From Tengunoibacter tsumagoiensis (lineage in GTDB: Bacteria > Chloroflexota > Ktedonobacteria > Ktedonobacterales > Ktedonobacteraceae), in NCBI RefSeq assembly GCF_003967535.1, contig NZ_BIFR01000001.1, forward strand, positions 4,835,001 to 4,899,000: DNA of 64,000 nt, written 5' to 3'. Below are positions 1 through 6,656 of the stretch, in pieces. Position numbers and translations under genes: made by a program. The notes beneath the pieces were generated by a model that searched no databases, was not told where the DNA came from, and worked only from the letters and a program-made list of their open reading frames with translations. The stretch's first letter is position 1; each line of letters starts with the position of its first letter.

Positions 1-1
1 G

Positions 2-820
2 ATCCGTAATTTTCCTACGCTTATGGCTCCTTTACCAACAGGATTAGAGTGGCTTCTGGCCTCAGGAGCTACTGCACGCTCCTATCAGCTCTCGTTATTA
101 TTGGCTGGCTTGATCTCCCTACCTAGCTTTATTCCACTATTCCTGATGGCATCTGATCGACCTGCTACCATACCCAGAAGTCTACAAGTACCGGTTTCGT
201 TTCACTCTCAGCTGCAACAACGAATGACACAACTTGCGAAGATAAGGCAACGCTGGCGACCTTTGCTAAAAAGTCCATTCGCAACGATGCTTCTGGCGCA
301 GATCCTTCTCTATTGTGGCGCTGGCTTATTTATTCCGTACTTCAATCTCTATTTTGTACAGCATCTAGGGGCCTCTCCAGCGCTCTTTGGGGCTCTTGAT
401 GGTGGGGCTAATCTCTTACACGCTTGTATGATCCTGATGGCTCCCTGGCTGGCTCTCCGCATTGGCCAGGTGGCAAGCATTGTGATTCCACGAGTACTGG
501 CTCTGCCACTTATGCTCATTCTTGGCTTCACACGTTCGCTTCCACTTGCCGCTATTGCCTATCCTCTTCGTCAGGGGCTGACCGACATGTCTCAAGGCAT
601 CTTTCAAGTCTTTTCAATGGAGGTAGTTGAGCCTCGTCATCGTGGACTCGCTAATAGTAGTTATCAGGCAGCCTACCAAGTCTCTTATGCATTGGCAACG
701 CCTATTGGAGGGCTGATCATTACCCATGTTGGCTATGCACCTCTCTTTGTCATTGCCTGTCTGCTTTATTCATTGATGCTGATCTTGTTCTGGGTGCGCT
801 TTGGACATCGCTCACACTAA
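2..820 (+). CDS. MFS transporter, C-terminal part (5' end outside window)
   Basis: The frame is open from the first bases of the window, so the gene is cut by the window edge; the first internal ATG is at position 23. The visible product (about 270 residues) is strongly hydrophobic, with a cytoplasmic-looking polar stretch (roughly residues 50-85) separating two groups of membrane helices, as between the two six-helix halves of a major facilitator superfamily protein. The last helices end in a short basic tail. The substrate cannot be told. It is probably an integral membrane exporter of the DHA1/sugar-porter type. Family-level call only. Confidence 0.75.
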   Translation: MRNFPTLMAPLPTGLEWLLASGATARSYQLSLLLAGLISLPSFIPLFLMASDRPATIPRSLQVPVSFHSQLQQRMTQLAKIRQRWRPLLKSPFATMLLAQILLYCGAGLFIPYFNLYFVQHLGASPALFGALDGGANLLHACMILMAPWLALRIGQVASIVIPRVLALPLMLILGFTRSLPLAAIAYPLRQGLTDMSQGIFQVFSMEVVEPRHRGLANSSYQAAYQVSYALATPIGGLIITHVGYAPLFVIACLLYSLMLILFWVRFGHRSH

Positions 821-906
821 AAATTCTTCAAGGACTTCTTCAAAAGATACCCAGCGTCACACTGTACCCCATAAATAGCCTGATCGTGAAGGGAGCTTAT
901 GCTCGT

Positions 907-2049
907 CTATTTGCGCAATCGGGGGCGAATCATAATATTTGGCTCACGCAGGGGCAGGCCAGCCATAAGCGTATCCAATTGCAAAAACATAGCCTGTGCA
1001 ATATCTAATGGGTTATATTCAAGCGCCGTAATCTTTCTTAGATGCCCAAACAGAATAGGTGAACCGGCATTGGTATGAACAATAACTTTCACATCTTTTC
1101 CAATTTTAATGCCCATCTCTTCTAAAGCAGTAAGCGCTCCATCGGCAAGCAGATCATCCCCAATAAACAGGCCATCAGGCTTTAAATCACTGGCCCCTCC
1201 ATAGACTTCTTTCGCTAAAAGATAGCCTTGCTCTTGCGGCGAGAGCACCTGCTGTGACAATGGCAGATGGGGAAGGCGCATAAATTCTGGATAATAGGTT
1301 AATTTTTTTTCTTCCAATGTCTTACGAAACTGAAGAAAAGACGCCATCTCTTCTAAAGAGAGATGAGGAATATCATGAGCATTCCAGCCCGGTATATCAA
1401 AATAAAGCATATTTGGCAGCCAACAACCCAGCCTTTTGCACCCCTGACGATGCAATTCGTCTGCGGCCATACGACCTTCTTCAGCATTATCTATAATAAC
1501 GAGCCAGGAGCCCCCACCAGCAAAGGTAACACAAGGAATTGAAGGCTCAGTATCCTCTCCTAAACCAACTGTATGCAATCCTACAGCCAGTACTCCATGT
1601 ACCCGCTGTGTTCGCAACAGCTCTTTGACATCCTCAGGGACTGAATCTCTGGTATCAGCAATCTGCGGAACTAGATGAAAGGTATAAATCTCATTCTTAA
1701 ACTGTTCTCTCCGTCGTACTTCTTGTTCCAGACGCATCCATAATAGAGCCCAAAAGGGTGACAGTACCTCTGAAATAAGGTTGTTCGCAGAAAAAAAAAT
1801 GTGAATAGACTTCCGATGAATGTTCGGAGAGACAAAAATACCCAGGCTCCTCTTTCGATAGATAATCTGCTCTGTCTCTAAAATATCAAGTGCATCTCGT
1901 AAAGTGACACTTGATACCTCCATCTCTTTGCATAACATGCTTACTGTAGGGAGCTGAGCCCCAGGCCCTCTTTCAAAAGCTATCTGGCGAAGGCTCTTAC
2001 AAAGCTCCTCAACTCTTGTATCAGCCCGCAATTGTCGTCGTGTTGTCAC
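907..2049 (-). CDS. GntR-type regulator with LacI-like sugar-sensing domain
   Basis: A 380-residue one-component transcription factor starting with GTG at 2049. Residues about 10-75 form a GntR winged helix (LPTVSMLCKEMEVSSVTLRDAL then EQIIYRKRSLGIFV). Residues about 85-375 resemble a periplasmic-binding-protein/LacI sensor domain (HGVLAVGL, GLFIGDDLLADGAL near the end). This hybrid architecture is typical of AraR-like repressors that bind a sugar. It lies divergent from the GH74 gene at 2624. Both GH74 promoters carry a perfect palindrome over the start site, and a degenerate copy lies between the regulator and the first promoter, so this protein is the best candidate repressor. Its ligand is unknown; a xyloglucan-derived oligosaccharide is plausible but unproven. 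Confidence 0.85.
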   Translation of the reverse strand: MTTRRQLRADTRVEELCKSLRQIAFERGPGAQLPTVSMLCKEMEVSSVTLRDALDILETEQIIYRKRSLGIFVSPNIHRKSIHIFFSANNLISEVLSPFWALLWMRLEQEVRRREQFKNEIYTFHLVPQIADTRDSVPEDVKELLRTQRVHGVLAVGLHTVGLGEDTEPSIPCVTFAGGGSWLVIIDNAEEGRMAADELHRQGCKRLGCWLPNMLYFDIPGWNAHDIPHLSLEEMASFLQFRKTLEEKKLTYYPEFMRLPHLPLSQQVLSPQEQGYLLAKEVYGGASDLKPDGLFIGDDLLADGALTALEEMGIKIGKDVKVIVHTNAGSPILFGHLRKITALEYNPLDIAQAMFLQLDTLMAGLPLREPNIMIRPRLRK

Positions 2050-2157
2050 TTGTCTCTGTCCACTTTCTTCTCTTCACAAAGCAGGCCACTAAGCCTTTTG
2101 CTTCGTACCTATAGAATACTTCAGTATATCATTGATGAACACAACTCGCTATTCACC

Positions 2158-2171
2158 ATATAGTAACATAA
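2158..2171. promoter_or_regulatory. Degenerate copy of the GH74 operator
   Basis: ATATAGTAACATAA matches the second GH74 operator (TTATGTTAACATAA) at 11 of 14 positions. It lies upstream of the regulator gene that starts at 2049, where an autoregulatory site would be expected. It is AT-rich, so chance is not excluded. Confidence 0.35.
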
Positions 2172-2257
2172 ATCTATATCTAATGGTACCCTCTTCTACT
2201 TGATAAAAGCCTTACATCCCAATAAAGTACTGCTTTCTACCAATTTTCCTGAAAGTC

Positions 2258-2286
2258 TTGACAAGGAAAATTCCTATTCGTATACT
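2258..2286 (+). promoter_or_regulatory. Sigma-70 promoter of the first GH74 gene
   Basis: TTGACA at 2258-2263, a 17-bp spacer, then TATACT at 2281-2286. The predicted start is about 2293, giving a leader of about 330 nt before the ATG at 2624. The second GH74 gene has the same hexamers and the same spacing. Confidence 0.85.
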
Positions 2287-2299
2287 TATATTAATATAA
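2286..2299. promoter_or_regulatory. Palindromic operator over the GH74-1 start site
   Basis: TTATATTAATATAA is a perfect 14-bp palindrome whose first base is the last base of the -10 box. It covers the expected start site, the classic position for a repressor. The paralogous promoter has TTATGTTAACATAA, again perfectly palindromic: the two differences are symmetric. Confidence 0.7.
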
Positions 2300-2427
2300 C
2301 GATGAAGTTTATTTATATGCCCACTTACTATATTCTACAAGATAAAGTACTATCCTCTCTATTCAGCACTATTCTCTTGTCAAGGCCGATCTCTAAAAGG
2401 ATCGATCTGACTTACTTTCAACCTGTT

Positions 2428-2443
2428 TGAAAGGGGGTGATGC
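2428..2443 (+). promoter_or_regulatory. Conserved SD-like leader element (mRNA stabiliser candidate)
   Basis: TGAAAGGGGGTGATGC occurs here, about 135 nt into the leader, and identically at 6482-6497 in the second GH74 leader. It resembles the 3' end complement of 16S rRNA, but the following ATG is too close to be a good start. It resembles, from memory, the STAB-SD element of the cry3A leader, which binds 30S subunits and protects the transcript. Function is inferred. Confidence 0.5.
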
Positions 2444-2623
2444 AAACCAACACAACAAAAAGAGAGTGCTCAGACACCTGCTTATTATGTCGTTGCTCTC
2501 TCTGATACCCTGTACCCCTGCTTAGGAGAGCATGTGTCTCTCCACCCGTATAGAGAGAACTATGCAGTTCCCTCTATCGCACAAGCGCCCATGTTTCGAT
2601 ACCTTTCAAGGAGGATATACTCT

Positions 2624-5600
2624 ATGCACAAAGTTCGTGCAAAAGTCCTGGCGTCAGGGCTATTAATCTCGGTCGTAATCCTGGCACTTATCGTGACTGT
2701 AAAGTTTCCAACTCCCTCTGCTCACGCCGCTGATATCTCCAATACGTATAATTGGAAACAGCTCAAAATCGGTGGTGGCGGCTGGATCACTGGCATCGTT
2801 GCTCAACCCACAACTCCCAACCTGTTGTATGCTCGTGCGGATGTCGGTGGTCTGTACAAATGGAATGAGAGTACCCAGGCCTGGACGCAATTGCTGGTCG
2901 CTGGTGCTGTGCCCAATCCTACCTCATCCGATTATCAAGTTGAGAGCGTTGCTACCAGCAAATCTAATAATCAGGTAGTCTATGCTGCGGTGGGTATCAC
3001 CTACGATTTCACCAATGATACTCCCAGCGGTCGTATCCTGAAAAGTACGAACCAGGGACAGACCTGGACCGATAATGGACAGCGCTGGAAGATTAACGGT
3101 AACGCCGATAATCGTCAGGAAAGCGAGCGTCTGGTCATCGATCCCAACAACGAAAATATCGTCTACTTCGGGTCGCGCAATATGGGTCTGTGGCGCACAA
3201 TCGATGGTGGCCAGAACTGGACGCAGATCTCTCAGGTCCCCGTTGTCTATACCTCTGGTGATAACAATCCCGCAGGCGTTAAGTTTGTGGCCTTCGATCC
3301 CACCAGTTCGGTTGTCAATGGCGTGACGCAGCGCATCTATGCTGGTGTTGCTGGCTCAGGTGTCTACATAAGCAATGATGGTGGCAATAGCTGGACGAAC
3401 ATCTATCCCACCAGTCAGTCGATCGAAGCAGGCGACATTGGCAGTGATGGCCAGGCCTACTTCTCGATCACCGATGGCCATATCCGTCGCTACACGCCTT
3501 CTTCCAATTCCTGGGCTGACGTTAGCCCGTCCGGTAATCCGAACTACCTGACGGTAAGCGTCGATCCATTCAATCCTCAGCGCATCATCGCTGGTACGGC
3601 TCCAGTCAGTGGCGGTCACCTCTATCGCACCACGAATGGTGGCACAAGTTGGGATACAATCAATGTATCTTTGGCCTCTGCTGATATTCCCTGGATAACT
3701 AATAGCGATGAATATAACTGGCTGAGCGTCGGTAACATCATCTTTGATCCTAAGGTTCAAGATCGCCTCTGGTTCGGTGAGGGCACTGGCGTCTTCCGCG
3801 CCGACGGCCTCAGTGGCTCAAGCTTTACTCTGAACTTTGTGAGCAAAGGCATTGAAGAGATGGTCTCGACTGATCTGGTGGCTCCTCCGGGTGGCCAGCC
3901 GGTCAATACCAACTGGGATCGCCAGGGCTTCTACCACGCCAATCCTGATCAGTATCCACAGGGCGAACTGACAAACGACAAGTTCTCCAGCGGTTGGGAT
4001 CTGGATTATAGTGGCCAGAATCCTCAGTTCCTGGTGGATGTGGTCTCTGACCATCGCTTTCTCAATCCCGATTACAGTGGCTACTCAACCGATGGCGGAA
4101 AAACATGGACGCCCTTTAGCGGAACCAGCACGTCCAACGATCGCTTCGCGGGCAATATCGCGGTCTCGGCCACCGATACCAACAATATTGTACGCCTGCC
4201 CACGTACGGTCGCGCTCCTTATGTCTCAACGGACCGAGGCGCAACCTGGAATCCCTTGCCTTTCTTCAATAATGTCACCGGCTTACATGTTCAGTACTAC
4301 CTCAGCCAGCTCAAATTGTTGGCATCCGACAAGGTCGATGGCTCCTTCTACATCTATAGCTCGAGTGGCGCATTCTATCGCTCTACCAATAGTGGGCAAA
4401 CCTGGACACAGGCTGCCAGCGCACCTCAGGGTGGCAATGATGCCTGGGTCTTCAGTCAGATCCATGCTGTTCCTGGTCATGCTGGCAGTGTCTGGTCCAG
4501 TACGGCTCAGGGTGGTATCTCCTATACAGAGGATAAGGGCGATCACTGGACGAAGATCGCAGCCATTCAGGAATCCCATGCCTTCGGCTTTGGTGCTCCT
4601 CTAGCGGGTGCATCCTACCCGGCAGTGTATGCCAATGCGAAGATCAACAATCAGTGGGGCATCTGGCGCTCTGGCGACAAAGGTGCAACCTGGGATCTCG
4701 TCTCAACAGCTCCTGCCGGCATCTATGATAATGTGCAGGTGGTCACTGGCGATATGAACGTGGCGGGACGCGTCTATGTCGGCTTCTCGGGCAATGGCTT
4801 CGTCTATGGCGATACCGGAAGCACTGGTGGTAATGGCGGTGGCGGTTCGACCAGCACAACCCTGAATCCTACTGCTGATCGTGATGATTGGTCCTCTGAT
4901 ACTGGTTCTGAGACCTATCTCAATGCCAGCCAGTATACCAATTCCTACCTGAAGTTCAATCTCTCATCTGTCTCAGGCACCATCTCGTCGGCCAAGCTGC
5001 GAGTCTATCGCAATGATACAGGACAGGGAAACCTGACGGTGAATGCTCATCAGGTTACCAATGATTCCTGGACAGAAAACAGTTCCAGCAGCCTTCCTGG
5101 AGTTGGTAGCACGATTACGACGACCGCTTCTAACGCAACTGGCTATGTTGAATTTGATGTCACGAGCTTTGTCCAGAGCCGGCTCTCTGGTGGACAGGTC
5201 AGTCTGGCAATTAATACCTCAGCTGGTGGTTGGACGGGCTTTGCTTCTCGTGAGAGCAGCACCAATCAACCCCAGCTGGTAGTTACTACAGCCAGCACAG
5301 CCACACCCACACCTACACCGTCTCCAAAAACCACATCGCTCGTCCCTGGCGCTGATCGTGATAACTGGTCCTCTGATACTGGTTCAGAGACCTACCTCAA
5401 TGTCAGTCAGTACACTACGTCCTACCTGAAGTTCAATCTCTCGTCAATCTCAGGCAACGTCTCGTCAGCTAAGTTGCGGGTCTATCGCAATGATGTAGGA
5501 CAGGGGAATCTGACCGTGACTGTTTCTCAGGTCACGAATGATTCCTGGTCGGAAACCGATGCTAGCACCCTCCCTGCGGTTGGTAGCACGATTACGACAA

Positions 5601-5773
5601 CCTCTTCCAATGCAACTGGCTATGTCGAGTTTGATGTCACAAGCTTTGTCAAGAGCCGGCTCTCAGGCGGTCAGGTCAGTCTGGCTATCAGTACCTCGGC
5701 AGGTGGTTGGACAGGCTTCGCTTCTCGTGAGAGCAGCACCAATAAACCCCAACTGGTGGTTATTACCAATTAA
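2624..5773 (+). CDS. Secreted GH74 xyloglucanase-like enzyme with two DNRLRE modules
   Basis: About 1049 residues from the ATG at 2624, chosen because AAGGAGG at 2608-2614 sits 9 nt upstream; an in-frame ATG at 2534 lacks such a site. Residues 1-35 are a Sec signal peptide ending in AHA. The GH74 catalytic region follows (to about residue 735), with WKQLKIGGGGWITGI and YARADVGGLYKW; D73 matches the family's catalytic Asp, and repeated S.DGG..W/TNGG..W motifs mark two seven-bladed propellers. Two near-identical DNRLRE modules (about 4857-5293 and 5332-5770), separated by a TPTPTPSP linker, follow; such modules occur in extracellular and carbohydrate-binding proteins. Predicted role: extracellular endo-cleavage of xyloglucan or a related beta-glucan. 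Tandem paralogue downstream. Confidence 0.88.
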   Translation: MHKVRAKVLASGLLISVVILALIVTVKFPTPSAHAADISNTYNWKQLKIGGGGWITGIVAQPTTPNLLYARADVGGLYKWNESTQAWTQLLVAGAVPNPTSSDYQVESVATSKSNNQVVYAAVGITYDFTNDTPSGRILKSTNQGQTWTDNGQRWKINGNADNRQESERLVIDPNNENIVYFGSRNMGLWRTIDGGQNWTQISQVPVVYTSGDNNPAGVKFVAFDPTSSVVNGVTQRIYAGVAGSGVYISNDGGNSWTNIYPTSQSIEAGDIGSDGQAYFSITDGHIRRYTPSSNSWADVSPSGNPNYLTVSVDPFNPQRIIAGTAPVSGGHLYRTTNGGTSWDTINVSLASADIPWITNSDEYNWLSVGNIIFDPKVQDRLWFGEGTGVFRADGLSGSSFTLNFVSKGIEEMVSTDLVAPPGGQPVNTNWDRQGFYHANPDQYPQGELTNDKFSSGWDLDYSGQNPQFLVDVVSDHRFLNPDYSGYSTDGGKTWTPFSGTSTSNDRFAGNIAVSATDTNNIVRLPTYGRAPYVSTDRGATWNPLPFFNNVTGLHVQYYLSQLKLLASDKVDGSFYIYSSSGAFYRSTNSGQTWTQAASAPQGGNDAWVFSQIHAVPGHAGSVWSSTAQGGISYTEDKGDHWTKIAAIQESHAFGFGAPLAGASYPAVYANAKINNQWGIWRSGDKGATWDLVSTAPAGIYDNVQVVTGDMNVAGRVYVGFSGNGFVYGDTGSTGGNGGGGSTSTTLNPTADRDDWSSDTGSETYLNASQYTNSYLKFNLSSVSGTISSAKLRVYRNDTGQGNLTVNAHQVTNDSWTENSSSSLPGVGSTITTTASNATGYVEFDVTSFVQSRLSGGQVSLAINTSAGGWTGFASRESSTNQPQLVVTTASTATPTPTPSPKTTSLVPGADRDNWSSDTGSETYLNVSQYTTSYLKFNLSSISGNVSSAKLRVYRNDVGQGNLTVTVSQVTNDSWSETDASTLPAVGSTITTTSSNATGYVEFDVTSFVKSRLSGGQVSLAISTSAGGWTGFASRESSTNKPQLVVITN
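2744..4828 (+). repeat. GH74 duplication, copy 1
   Basis: The GH74 coding region is repeated at 6777-8861 with a constant offset of 4033 bp. Many runs of 50-100 bases or more are identical, including synonymous positions, which indicates a recent tandem duplication or ongoing gene conversion. Confidence 0.85.
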
Positions 5774-6320
5774 TCAACAACCCTCCCTCTAACCTTGATT
5801 CTCTCCTTTCTCTTGAGAGCGAGGAGACGATCAAGGAGAGGTAGCTAAAGACAACAGGCCTTCTGACCCTGGACTGCTGAATACAAAGCAGTAGCCAGCG
5901 TCAGAGGGCCTGTTGCATATATATCCTCATCAATCAATTCCTCAACTGTTGCTAGCTCAGATCTAACGTCAGCCTGATGACTGTATACATCCCTCCTGCT
6001 ATCGTTTCTAGCTACCAGATAGGTAAATCTCATACAAGAAGAAGCAAACAGAAGCATATTTCGTTGCAAAAACGAAATATGCTTCTGTTTCATTTAGATT
6101 ACATTCAAAGATTGCAGTATTTACTATATATACAATTTTATTAGTAAAAATTCATATTTATGCTAAAATCACCTCTGCATAATTCTACAAAACAATACTC
6201 ATTCCCATTTATATTAGTATACATCGCAATCTCAAAACTTTTTTCTTCTCCCTTCATTGCTACATAATACGACACGTCCCTCGTCAAAATGTACCATTTT
6301 ACCTACTTCCCCCCCTATGC
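5774..6320. other. Intergenic region between the GH74 paralogues
   Basis: No convincing gene. It holds an imperfect inverted repeat at about 5859-5913 (CAGGCCTTCTGAC against GTCAGAGGGCCTG), the perfect hairpin at 6046-6090, then AT-rich sequence leading to the second GH74 promoter. Confidence 0.6.
6046..6090. terminator. 20-bp perfect hairpin after GH74-1
   Basis: Arms 6046-6065 and 6071-6090 pair without mismatch around a 5-base loop (GCAAA). Only a short mixed T-rich tail follows on either strand. It probably ends or protects the GH74-1 transcript. Confidence 0.6.
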
Positions 6321-6349
6321 TTGACAGCAAAAAACCACCTCCGTATACT
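6321..6349 (+). promoter_or_regulatory. Sigma-70 promoter of the second GH74 gene
   Basis: TTGACA at 6321-6326, a 17-bp spacer and TATACT at 6344-6349, identical in hexamers and spacing to the promoter at 2258. Predicted start about 6356, leaving a leader of about 300 nt. Confidence 0.85.
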
Positions 6350-6362
6350 TATGTTAACATAA
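6349..6362. promoter_or_regulatory. Palindromic operator over the GH74-2 start site
   Basis: TTATGTTAACATAA, a perfect 14-bp palindrome overlapping the last base of the -10 box, in the same register as the site at 2286-2299. Confidence 0.7.
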
Positions 6363-6481
6363 AAAAGATGCTCAATAAAATCTATTTATCTCGTAGAGTT
6401 CTCTTAACATGTGGAGTTAATTCTTAGGATCAGCACATGTTTCGTCTGGATAAATATATTTTTATGATTGTTCTATCTCTG

Positions 6482-6497
6482 TGAAAGGGGGTGATGC
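6482..6497 (+). promoter_or_regulatory. Conserved SD-like leader element, second copy
   Basis: Identical 16-mer to 2428-2443, about 126 nt after the predicted transcription start, while the rest of the leader has diverged. This argues for selection on the element. A GTG/ATG reading frame of 90 codons starts here but runs into the GH74 start out of frame, so it is not considered a gene. Confidence 0.5.
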
Positions 6498-6656
6498 TCA
6501 TTCACAATTATGGATGCGAAAGTATCCAGAAATCTTTTAGCTTTTTAATCTCTTGTTACAGGTTCAGGAAAGATTATCGACTTTCATTGGCTTATTCTAC
6601 AATTTTTTATAACTTTCCTACCGTTTTTTTAGTATTGTTCAAGGAGGATGTCTTCT

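Noticed and set aside
2200-2430. 76-codon plus-strand frame upstream of GH74-1
   Set aside because: It contains the promoter and operator of GH74-1 and has no ribosome site, so it is leader and promoter DNA.
2624-5773. Sialidase function from the BNR-like S.DGG..W repeats
   Set aside because: The GGGGW and YARADVGG motifs and length fit GH74; the sialidase Arg triad and RIP motif were not seen.
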